A stretch of DNA of 64,000 bases from Candidatus Scalindua sp. (GTDB taxonomy: Bacteria > Planctomycetota > Brocadiia > Brocadiales > Scalinduaceae): contig JAIQZU010000006.1 of the NCBI GenBank assembly GCA_021776915.1, forward strand, positions 1-64,000, in the 5' to 3' direction. Numbering within the stretch: the stretch's first letter is position 1; each line of letters begins with the position of its first letter. The position numbers and the translations under genes are program-made. The notes below the pieces were generated by a model. It was given only the letters and a program-made list of their open reading frames with translations. It did no database searches and was not told the DNA's origin. Below, one piece after another: positions 56,514-64,000 of the stretch.

Positions 56514-56655
56514 TTGTCAAGTTAGTTTGCTAACGTGACAAAGGACTATCCTTCGACTCCGCTCAGCCGCCTGCCGGACGGGCAGGGGATGACGTCACAC
56601 TGAGCGGAGTCGAAGTGTTATCGACATTGAATTCTATGCATTTAAATAATTTGAC
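56514..56655. repeat. Dispersed hairpin element, family C, copy 2
   Basis: Same layout as copy 1: GTCAAGTTA, arms CCTTCGACTCCGCTCAG and CTGAGCGGAGTCGAAG, then GTTATCGACATTGAA and TGCATTTAAAT. The loop differs (GCCTGCCGGACGGGCAG). It lies in the divergent region between the toxin pair and mutS, close to the mutS start. Confidence 0.82.
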
Positions 56656-56680
56656 CAGACGTAAGAGATAAGGAAATAAG

Positions 56681-59308
56681 ATGCCTTTTTCAAGCCCTAT
56701 GATGAAACAGTATATGAGTATAAAAAGGAAAAATGAGGATGCATTATTGTTTTTCCGTATGGGGGATTTTTATGAGATGTTCTATGATGACGCCAGGATT
56801 GCGGCAAAGGTCCTGGGCATCACATTGACTTCAAGGTCCAAGGGGGAAAAGGCCGTACCTATGGCCGGTATACCTCATCATGCCGCCGGGTCTTATATTC
56901 CAAGGTTGATAAAGGCAGGGTATAAAGTTGCCGTTTGTGAACAATTGCAGAATGGCGTCGAAAAAAATGATTCTAAAGCGGGCGTAAAGGGAATAGTTGA
57001 GCGGGATGTAGTGAGGGTTATCACTCCCGGCACGCTTACTGAAGATGAAATGCTGGAGGATAAAGACAACAACTATCTTTTATCTATATTCTTAAATGAT
57101 GATAAGATCGGTTTGTCATGGGTAGATATTTCAACCGGGAAATTCATGGTACAGGATATTAACAAGAGTTGTTTACTGGATGAATTGACCAGGATAAATC
57201 CGTCTGAGTGTATTATCCCGGAGAATATTACTTTTAATGAGTTTGATCTTTCGGAGAGAATATCTGCGGACTTTGATGCAATGGTTACGCGTCGTGCAGA
57301 CTGGGAATTTTCACGCGAGACGGCATATCAGAAACTTATTAACCATTTTTGTACCGCTTCGCTGGAGGGGTTTGGATGTGAGGATATCGGGCCGTCTCTG
57401 AGCGCTGCGGGCGCTTTGATTAACTACCTCAACGAAACACAGAAGACATCCCTTACACACATTAACAAGATTGAGAAGTATTCAAGCCGGAATCGCCTGA
57501 TCCTGGACCATTCCACACAGCAAAGCCTGGAACTGGTCAAGACTGCGAGGACACACCAGAAGGAAGGTTCATTGTTGAGCGTGATAGACCGAACGAAGAC
57601 CCCTATGGGGGGAAGGTTGATAAAGGGCTGGCTGGTAAGCCCGCTTTGTGTATCCGGGGATATAACGGTCAGGCAGGATGGTGTTGAGGAGTTATATAAT
57701 AATAAAAACCAGTGCAGAGAGGTTCGTGAGCTTTTAGGGGACGTGTATGATATTGAGAGGATTTCTGCAAAGATTAATTTCGGCCGTGCCAATGCAAGAG
57801 ACCTTATCTCTTTGAAACAATCGCTGTCTCTCCTGCCAAAATTAAAGTCGGAGGTTTCTGTCTGCAATTCGTCTATCCTGAAACTGTGCCATGAGGCATT
57901 GGATGTTTTAGAAGAGGTAAGGGTGCTTATAAGCACAGCCATAGTGCCTGATCCGCCGCATTCTGTCCGTGATGGTGGGATTATACAGGAAGGTTATGAT
58001 CATGACCTGGATGAGTTGAGAAATATCAGTAAGAACGGAAAGAGCTGGATTGCCGGTTTTCAGTCACAGGAAACAGACAGGACGGGTATAAGTTCTTTAA
58101 AGGTAGGATACACTAAAGTCTTCGGATATTATATTGAGATTACAAATGTACACAAAGACAGGGTTCCCGAAACATATATTCGCAAGCAGACCCTTAAACA
58201 TGCCGAAAGGTATATTACTCCGGAACTCAAGGAGTATGAGACAAAGGTACTTACCGCAGATGAACGTGCGAAGGAGTTGGAGTACGAAACCTTTCAGAAG
58301 ATCAGGGAGGAGGTTAGTACCTATACCGAACGTTTACAGAAGACGGCTGATGTTATTGCACATTTAGACGGCCTTTCAACACTTGCGAATATTGCAGCCG
58401 AAAACGGATATACAAGGCCTGAAATATCAGAAGGACTTAGTCTCAGGATTATTGACGGACGGCACCCCGTCCTTGATAAGACATTAATGGCAGAGAAGTT
58501 TGTCCCTAATGATATTGATATTAACGGGACAGATAAACAGATCATGGTCATTACCGGACCTAACATGGCAGGGAAGAGCACGTACATTCGCCAGGTGGCT
58601 CTGCTCGTGCTCATGGCACAGATGGGCAGTTTTATTCCGGCGAAAGAGGCAACGATTGGGGTTGTTGACCGTATATTTACCAGAGTGGGGGCAATGGATG
58701 AGCTGGCGAGAGGCCAGAGTACATTTATGGTGGAGATGAATGAGGCTGCGAATATATTAAATAATGCGACAGAGCGCAGCCTGATAATACTCGATGAGGT
58801 TGGTCGTGGCACCAGTACATTTGATGGTGTAAGTATTGCGTGGGCATTGACCGAATATATATATGAACACCTCAAGTCCAGGACACTGTTTGCTACTCAT
58901 TATCACGAACTTGCCGAGCTGGCCTTACTCTTTCCGGGCATCAGGAACTACAACATTGCAGTAAGGGAGTGGGAAGATGAAATAATCTTCCTGAGAAAGA
59001 TTGTTGAGGGTGGCGCCGATAAAAGCTATGGCATCCATGTCGCAAGGCTGGCCGGAATGCCCGGGGAGGTGATTCAAAGGGCAAAGGTGATACTTGCCAA
59101 TCTTGAGGCTGAAACACTGGACGTGGACGGCAAGCCAAAATTTGCAACTATCAAGAACAAAGAAGAAGATAAGCCAAAACAACTGCCTCTTTTTAATCCA
59201 CCTCAGAACGTGGTGATTGAAGAGATAAAGAACCTTGACACATCAAAGATCACACCAATCGAAGCGCTCAATAAACTTCATAAGATGAAAGAGAAATTGG
59301 AAGAGTAG
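56681..59308 (+). CDS. mutS: DNA mismatch repair protein MutS
   Basis: An 875-residue MutS of the usual length. The mismatch-reading motif F30-Y31-E32 (GDFYEMF) lies in domain I, and the ABC ATPase domain has Walker A GPNMAGKST at residues 626-634, DELARGQSTFMVEM and the Walker B DEVGRGTSTFDG. Domain boundaries follow the family. AGGAA precedes the ATG. Transcription probably starts near or within repeat C2. It is intact, so mismatch repair does not explain the repeats and broken genes elsewhere. Confidence 0.97.
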   Translation: MPFSSPMMKQYMSIKRKNEDALLFFRMGDFYEMFYDDARIAAKVLGITLTSRSKGEKAVPMAGIPHHAAGSYIPRLIKAGYKVAVCEQLQNGVEKNDSKAGVKGIVERDVVRVITPGTLTEDEMLEDKDNNYLLSIFLNDDKIGLSWVDISTGKFMVQDINKSCLLDELTRINPSECIIPENITFNEFDLSERISADFDAMVTRRADWEFSRETAYQKLINHFCTASLEGFGCEDIGPSLSAAGALINYLNETQKTSLTHINKIEKYSSRNRLILDHSTQQSLELVKTARTHQKEGSLLSVIDRTKTPMGGRLIKGWLVSPLCVSGDITVRQDGVEELYNNKNQCREVRELLGDVYDIERISAKINFGRANARDLISLKQSLSLLPKLKSEVSVCNSSILKLCHEALDVLEEVRVLISTAIVPDPPHSVRDGGIIQEGYDHDLDELRNISKNGKSWIAGFQSQETDRTGISSLKVGYTKVFGYYIEITNVHKDRVPETYIRKQTLKHAERYITPELKEYETKVLTADERAKELEYETFQKIREEVSTYTERLQKTADVIAHLDGLSTLANIAAENGYTRPEISEGLSLRIIDGRHPVLDKTLMAEKFVPNDIDINGTDKQIMVITGPNMAGKSTYIRQVALLVLMAQMGSFIPAKEATIGVVDRIFTRVGAMDELARGQSTFMVEMNEAANILNNATERSLIILDEVGRGTSTFDGVSIAWALTEYIYEHLKSRTLFATHYHELAELALLFPGIRNYNIAVREWEDEIIFLRKIVEGGADKSYGIHVARLAGMPGEVIQRAKVILANLEAETLDVDGKPKFATIKNKEEDKPKQLPLFNPPQNVVIEEIKNLDTSKITPIEALNKLHKMKEKLEE

Positions 59309-59328
59309 GCAAAAAAACTGACTGAGTT

Positions 59329-59430
59329 TGCGAGTTACAAGTTACGGGTTTCGGGTTAAATCAGGACTATTTTCTGTAACTTGTAACCCGAAACGCTCAA
59401 CGCTCAACACGTAACTCGTAACCCGCAATA
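59329..59430. repeat. Palindromic spacer after mutS
   Basis: Variants of GTTACGGGTT and AACCCGTAAC occur several times in both orientations (GAGTTACAAGTTACGGGTTT, CTTGTAACCCG, GTAACTCGTAACCC). The segment could fold into more than one hairpin and may end the mutS transcript. Confidence 0.7.
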
Positions 59431-59441
59431 CTTAACAAAAT

Positions 59442-61085
59442 ATGATTTTGAAATCATTCACAATTCCACGGCAGAACAAAGAGATATTCATAAAGCCCGC
59501 CTATGATGACATTCCGGGATTAATCGGTTTAAATAAGAAAAGATTTCAATCTTACGGTTTTGACATAAACGGCATGCCTTTTTCTGAATTTCGTGAACGG
59601 GTTAGATACGAGACGTTAAAGAAGGCTTGGGAATATACTGAAGGAATAAAATCACTCTGTTCAAAACTGAATATAGCAGGCACAGAGAATTTGCCTTGTA
59701 TTGATGACGCTTATAAATCCGGGAGGAACATAATAGCAACCGGGCACTCCCCTATACTTGCACACCCGGGCGTGCTGATAAAACATGGCCTCGTAAACAG
59801 TATTGCGAAAAAGGTAAGTGGTATCGGGATAAATATGGTCGTTGATAATGACGCCTGTCATGATAATTGTTTACACATTCCGGACATAAACGGCCTGGAT
59901 TCCTCTGTGGAAAGGATAGAATTCCTCCCAAGTCTATACAATCTTGCCTTTGAAGAGATCAGATATTCAGATTCAACACAACTGACGGCCTTTAAAGAAA
60001 GTGTTTTAAAGGTCCTGCATAATCCTGATATGAAGAAGCCATTTGAAGATTTTATAAACATAGTAATAAAATTATCAGGAGAGACGCTGCAATTCACTGA
60101 TCTGTTTACCTGTGCAAGACATGCGTTCTTATTGAGATTTGGGATCGGTAATTTAGAGATTCCTGTTTCCCTTATAAGTCAGACAGAGCCTTTCCTGAAT
60201 TTCTTTCTGCACATTACGGCGAATGCGAGGAGTTTTGTAGATATCTATAATGCAAAGCTGAAGGAATATCGCAGATTAAAGAAGATAACCTCTAAGGCCA
60301 ATCCCCTGCCTGATTTGATGGAAAAAGGGTATGTGGTGGAGCTGCCGTTCTGGATGTGGGGTAAGGGTGAATCACGTAAAAGCCTTTATGCATCTGTAGC
60401 AGACAACAGGCGCATAAGCATAATATGCGAGAACAGGATAGTTGATCATTTTGATTTTAGTGAAGACGGTAATTCGTCAGAAAATTTAAGAAGGTTGAGA
60501 GACTTGATAAGTAAGGGCATAAAGATCCGCCCGAAGGCTATAGTCAATACTATGTACTCAAGGATGTTCCTCTCTGACCTCTTTATTCACGGGATTGGCG
60601 GGGCAAAGTATGATTTGATTACTAATGAAATCATAAGGGATTTCTTTGGTGTAGAGCCTCCTGCGTATGCAGCCGTTTCGGCAACCCTGCATCTGCCGTA
60701 TAAACCATTTAATGTCTCTGATAACGATGTTATAGAACTGAAACACGTCATCAAAGACATGGGATATAATCCGGACAAATACGCTTCCGGGGAGGTCATG
60801 GAAGATACCGGGATGAAGTCTATGGTAGATGAAAAAAAAGACCTGATAGCTAAAGAGGCACACGAAAGTGAAGAAAAGCATCGGGCTTTTGAGAGGCTGA
60901 AAGAGCTTAATGCCCTGATGAAAGAGAAGATCAGTCCATTGGTCAGTGAGAGGGAAAAGGAACTGGAAGGTTTAGAGAAGAAAATAAAGTATAACTCTAT
61001 TGTAAACAACAGGGAATATCCTTTTTGTCTCTATCCAGAATCAGTGCTGGGGGAACTGTTTACTTTTGATAAGAATATTATATAA
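59442..61085 (+). CDS. BshC-like protein of unknown function
   Basis: A 547-residue soluble protein. NIIATGHSPILAHPGVLIKH, INMVVDNDACHD and FIHGIGGAKYDLITNEIIRDFF resemble parts of BshC, the putative cysteine-adding enzyme of bacillithiol synthesis, in matching order, but much of the rest differs. The C-terminus (about 450-520) is a charged coiled coil. BshC in Firmicutes works with BshA and BshB, which are not in this window. The assignment is by motif likeness only. No clear ribosome site before ATG 59442. Confidence 0.6.
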   Translation: MILKSFTIPRQNKEIFIKPAYDDIPGLIGLNKKRFQSYGFDINGMPFSEFRERVRYETLKKAWEYTEGIKSLCSKLNIAGTENLPCIDDAYKSGRNIIATGHSPILAHPGVLIKHGLVNSIAKKVSGIGINMVVDNDACHDNCLHIPDINGLDSSVERIEFLPSLYNLAFEEIRYSDSTQLTAFKESVLKVLHNPDMKKPFEDFINIVIKLSGETLQFTDLFTCARHAFLLRFGIGNLEIPVSLISQTEPFLNFFLHITANARSFVDIYNAKLKEYRRLKKITSKANPLPDLMEKGYVVELPFWMWGKGESRKSLYASVADNRRISIICENRIVDHFDFSEDGNSSENLRRLRDLISKGIKIRPKAIVNTMYSRMFLSDLFIHGIGGAKYDLITNEIIRDFFGVEPPAYAAVSATLHLPYKPFNVSDNDVIELKHVIKDMGYNPDKYASGEVMEDTGMKSMVDEKKDLIAKEAHESEEKHRAFERLKELNALMKEKISPLVSEREKELEGLEKKIKYNSIVNNREYPFCLYPESVLGELFTFDKNII

Positions 61086-61233
61086 TTCATTAAAAATATT
61101 AACATGGCAATTAAATAGGCTCAACCTATCAGAGCTTAAAAGAACTAAATATTTATAAATAAACGAAAAATAGTTCACGTATTTAATTGCCGGAGTAATA
61201 TTATCCATCTTTTCTTTAGAAAAGGAGGGAAAA

Positions 61234-61929
61234 ATGAAAACATTAATTATTCTAATATTATCATTTTTATTATTTTCGTATTCAATTAGTGCTGAGGAAA
61301 AGAATGGAGCTATTACTGAGATAGTCAAAAACTCTGAAGTAAAAGTTCTGGAAAAGCAAATTAATATACAGTTAAAAGCATTAAAGGATGAACTTGCCTT
61401 AAGGTCAAAACCTATGGAAAAATGGTATCTCTTCGGGGCAGTGATATTAGGTGCTGTTATAGGATTCTTTTTTACGGAAATATCTGCACGTCGACGCAGA
61501 AAAGAAGAACAAATAGAAAAGCAGAAAACCTTAACAGACAACATTGTTGCGGACAGCTTGAAATTTATCTTTAAAACACGTGACACAATAGACAATATTA
61601 TTACAAAGAAACAACAATATCTAAATTTAAAAGAGACAAATCGTCCGGCAGCAGCTGAATTCCATTCTAGGCTTATGAACGACTGTGATGAAGACTTGAG
61701 AAAAGGGTTTTATACTGAATTAAACTTCCATTCATTTCAACTTAATCGACTAAGAAATCAAGAAATATGGAAAAGATATGGGAATATAGTAAATGTTCAA
61801 AGTAAATTATTTGCTATGCTTTTCAAAGATGATTCCTTAGATGATGTTAAGAAGACAAAAGACCAATGGCGAGAACTAGTAAAAGAATTTACGTCTTATT
61901 GTATTGAAATAACCAAGGTTAAACCTTGA
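61234..61929 (+). CDS. Membrane-anchored protein of unknown function
   Basis: A 231-residue protein with an N-terminal signal-like helix (MKTLIILILSFLLFSYSISA), a short outside segment, a second helix (WYLFGAVILGAVIGFFFTEI, about 68-88) and a basic patch SARRRRKEEQ that places the rest (about 95-231) in the cytoplasm. That part is helical and charged. I recognise no domain. AAAGGAGGG precedes the ATG by five bases. AT content is higher than in neighbours, which hints at recent arrival. Confidence 0.7.
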   Translation: MKTLIILILSFLLFSYSISAEEKNGAITEIVKNSEVKVLEKQINIQLKALKDELALRSKPMEKWYLFGAVILGAVIGFFFTEISARRRRKEEQIEKQKTLTDNIVADSLKFIFKTRDTIDNIITKKQQYLNLKETNRPAAAEFHSRLMNDCDEDLRKGFYTELNFHSFQLNRLRNQEIWKRYGNIVNVQSKLFAMLFKDDSLDDVKKTKDQWRELVKEFTSYCIEITKVKP

Positions 61930-61992
61930 GACCAGAAAAAGGAATCACAAAATGAAAACTGATTACAACTTTAAAGAAAAAGGAGAGGGATT

Positions 61993-62496
61993 ATGGAACC
62001 GGTAAACGTCTTTCTTGACGTAGAAACTGACGATGAAGCCCTGGGGCGGATAGTGATTGAATTACGCACGGATATTGTGCCCATTACAGCGGAGAATTTT
62101 CGTGCCTTGTGTACGGGAGAAAAAGGGTTTGGATACAAGGACAGTACGTTTCACAGAATCATCCCCAATTTTATGGCACAGGGCGGTGATTTTACGAATC
62201 ATAACGGGACGGGAGGCAAGTCGATCTACGGATCAAAATTTGAAGATGAGAACTTTGAACTCAAACACACCGAGCCGGGACTTTTGTCAATGGCAAACGC
62301 AGGCCCCAACACAAACGGTTCCCAATTTTTTATCACCACAGCCATTACCTCATGGCTTGACGACAAGCACGTTGTCTTTGGAAAGGTGACCGAGGGCATG
62401 GATGTAGTCAGGAAAATAGAGGCTCTGGGATCACGAATGGGCGAACCATCGACACAGGTCACAATCAGCGACTGCGGTGAACTGCCACAGGAATAA
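61993..62496 (+). CDS. Cyclophilin-type peptidyl-prolyl isomerase
   Basis: A 167-residue cytoplasmic prolyl isomerase. [25 protein letters not shown] and [12 protein letters not shown] carry the active site (R, F, Q, W and H in their usual places); [14 protein letters not shown] is close to eukaryotic-type cyclophilin A rather than the short bacterial PpiB form. No signal peptide, so it acts in the cytoplasm. GGAGAGGG precedes ATG 61993. The next gene follows by 25 bases. Confidence 0.93.
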   Translation: MEPVNVFLDVETDDEALGRIVIELRTDIVPITAENFRALCTGEKGFGYKDSTFHRIIPNFMAQGGDFTNHNGTGGKSIYGSKFEDENFELKHTEPGLLSMANAGPNTNGSQFFITTAITSWLDDKHVVFGKVTEGMDVVRKIEALGSRMGEPSTQVTISDCGELPQE

Positions 62497-62521
62497 CTTA
62501 TTAATTAAGAAAGGTTAGTAA

Positions 62522-62815
62522 ATGATTGATAAGAGAGATTGCTGTGATCATGGAGATCATATCCATAATCAGGAAGTCAACATAGATTATCCTTGCGAAT
62601 GGTTATACAAGGTTATCGGGAGTGATAAAGAGTCAGTGCATAACGCAGTTGCCGGCATAATACAGGACAGGGAGTATCATATCAACGATTCCAATACCAG
62701 CAGGACGGGGAAATACCAGAGCTTTAATGTGAAGGTTGTCGTAAGTGATGAAACATACCGTAACAATATCTATCAAGCACTCAAGGGGCATGACGATATA
62801 AAATTTGTGTTTTAA
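62522..62815 (+). CDS. DUF493 (YbeD-like) protein
   Basis: A 97-residue ACT-like small protein: IDYPCEWLYKVIGSDKESVH, then YQSFNVKVVVSDETYRNNIYQALKGHDDIKFVF matches DUF493/YbeD. The first 20 residues hold a His/Cys/Asp cluster (DCCDHGDHIH), unusual for the family and able in principle to bind a metal. Family members in enterics sit near lipoate genes; not here. It follows the cyclophilin and probably shares its transcript. Confidence 0.82.
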   Translation: MIDKRDCCDHGDHIHNQEVNIDYPCEWLYKVIGSDKESVHNAVAGIIQDREYHINDSNTSRTGKYQSFNVKVVVSDETYRNNIYQALKGHDDIKFVF

Positions 62816-63236
62816 AAACAGTTGATTTGCAGATTTGGATTTGCGGTTACATTTTGCCACCAGGACACAAAGCCACCAGGATATTTCTTTGGCCACTGAC
62901 TTTCACAGACAAACGCTATTACTTCCTGTCCTCTCCACTTTTTGAGTCCTCGATGTTTTCCTCTATATTCTTCGTGCTATTTCGTGTGTTTTCGTGGCTA
63001 GCCTCTCTTTTGATTCTTTCTGAATTGGTGCTTAACAAATAAATAATGCAGTGTTATAATTTTGAGTCTGTTTAAATATTTATTGTTCTGAAAATAGCCA
63101 AGGCATCCCTGCCCGACTAATGGCAGGCGGGTTGCCTTGGAATTGCCAATGGTCAGGCAAGATGCCTGACCTATATTAATTCAAAATTCAGGGTTATCTT
63201 CCAACTCGATGAAGAAAAGAGTCTACAAAATTTAAA
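62816..63236. other. Spacer with degraded repeats before the DUF362 gene
   Basis: No gene is supported. There is a CCACCAGGACACAAAGCC segment near 62860 related to the palindrome at 46643, a TTCGTGTGTTTTCGTGGC segment near 62980, and a hairpin-forming stretch (AAGGCATCCCTGCC, then GGCAGGCGGGTTGCCTTGG) at about 63098-63140. Confidence 0.5.
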
Positions 63237-64000
63237 ATGTCTATGAAGAGTAAGGTATTTTTTGTTGAAACCAGAAACGGCGAATCTCTTTCCTCGCAAG
63301 CTAAAAAGGTAAAGCTTCTTTGTGATGCTGTTGGAATCAAGAGTATTATTAATAGAGGTGATATGGTTGCGGTAAAGACCAGTTTCGGGGAGAAGGGGAA
63401 TATCGGCCACCTTAAACCTCCGTTAATAAAGGCGGCTGTGGATAAGGTAAAGTCAAGCGGCGGCAAGCCTTTTCTGGTTGAGACGAATACGCTATATGTG
63501 GGAAAACGTTCCAATGCAATAGACCATTTAATGCTTGCTCATGAGCATGGATTCACGATAGAAAACACGGGGGCTCCTGTTATTATCGGCGATGGGCTTC
63601 TTGGTGAGCACGATTACATTGTTGAAATTAACCAGGAATTGTGTAAGAGCGCTTATATTTCAGGTGTGGCAAAGGCGTCAAACGCCATCATCTCTATTGC
63701 ACATGTTACAGGGCATCTTGCTACCGGCATGGGGGCAACATTCAAGAATATCGGTATGGGGTTGTCTGCAAGGGGTGGCAAATTAGCCCAGCACTCCGGC
63801 GTGATACCTCAGATTATCAGAAAAAAATGTACAACATGCAAGGTCTGTCAGATATGGTGTCCTGCCGATGCAATTACAATGGCAGATGATACGGCAGTGA
63901 TTGATCCTGAAATATGTATCGGCTGTGGAGAATGTCTTGCCGTCTGTCAATTCGATGCTGTCAAGATTGCATGGGACGAAGACACTGCAAATTTACAAAA
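63237..64000 (+). CDS. DUF362 protein with two [4Fe-4S] clusters, C-terminus outside window
   Basis: Translated from ATG 63237 to the window edge, 254 codons so far. The DUF362 part (VFFVETRNGESLSS, VKTSFGEKGNIGHLKPPL, FLVETNTLYVGKRSNA, SIAHVTGHLATGMGATFKNIGMG) is followed from residue about 197 by a bacterial ferredoxin domain with CTTCKVCQIWCP and CIGCGECLAVCQ, enough for two [4Fe-4S] clusters. Role unknown; electron transfer is likely. No strong ribosome site was seen. An ATG two codons later is an alternative start. Confidence 0.88.
   Translation, partial: MSMKSKVFFVETRNGESLSSQAKKVKLLCDAVGIKSIINRGDMVAVKTSFGEKGNIGHLKPPLIKAAVDKVKSSGGKPFLVETNTLYVGKRSNAIDHLMLAHEHGFTIENTGAPVIIGDGLLGEHDYIVEINQELCKSAYISGVAKASNAIISIAHVTGHLATGMGATFKNIGMGLSARGGKLAQHSGVIPQIIRKKCTTCKVCQIWCPADAITMADDTAVIDPEICIGCGECLAVCQFDAVKIAWDEDTANLQ

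Overview
The window reads as a chromosome segment of a Gram-negative bacterium of roughly 40 to 45 percent GC, with many TTG and GTG starts. The outer membrane is supported by a porin, LpxB, lipobox lipoproteins and a BamC-like lipoprotein. The mix of an N-type ATPase operon, 2-oxoacid:ferredoxin oxidoreductase, citrate synthase, a phosphoketolase and many short dispersed hairpin repeats suggests a planctomycete, possibly of the anammox order Brocadiales. That placement is an inference: no hydrazine, nitrite or ribosomal RNA gene is present to prove it.

Region 1 (1-13.2 kb): the N-terminal two thirds of a phosphoketolase (minus strand), then a full N-ATPase operon atpDCQRBEFAG (1797-8969) with two repeat elements lodged between atpR and atpB. 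Next comes a 2-oxoacid:ferredoxin oxidoreductase whose gamma-alpha fusion gene is broken by a frameshift and an in-frame TAA, with intact alpha and beta parts, followed by a lipoprotein. Region 2 (13.2-30 kb): a giant MscS-type channel, an iron superoxide dismutase, a voltage-gated potassium channel, a hicBA pair with a nonsense-mutated toxin, a 988-residue protein that looks like a GlpX-derived domain fused to helical repeats, an MFS carrier, an SLC13-type permease, citrate synthase and a DUF21 membrane protein.

Region 3 (30-48 kb): a second giant MscS-type channel, a GT-A glycosyltransferase, CorA, a DUF502 protein, a paralogue of the first lipoprotein, a coiled-coil protein with four 16-residue repeats, and a tight three-gene operon (ATP-grasp ligase fused to an M20-like domain, gamma-glutamyltransferase, N-formylglutamate amidohydrolase). 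LpxB, a mobile-element-like inverted repeat with a target duplication, and a Ca2+/Na+ antiporter follow.

Region 4 (48-55 kb) is the most distinctive. A porin and a pair of single-domain response regulators both sit behind copies of one 19-bp palindrome with the 9-1-9 geometry of Fur-family boxes. They are followed by DUF2582 and DUF2325 proteins, a lipoprotein and a protein that fuses an FMN-binding domain to its own ApbE flavinylating domain. A metal- or redox-responsive envelope locus is the best reading. Region 5 (55-64 kb): two toxin-antitoxin-like pairs, mutS, a BshC-like protein, a membrane protein, a cyclophilin, a DUF493 protein and the start of a DUF362/ferredoxin protein that runs off the window. 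At least six families of short dispersed repeats (called A to F here) fill much of the intergenic space.
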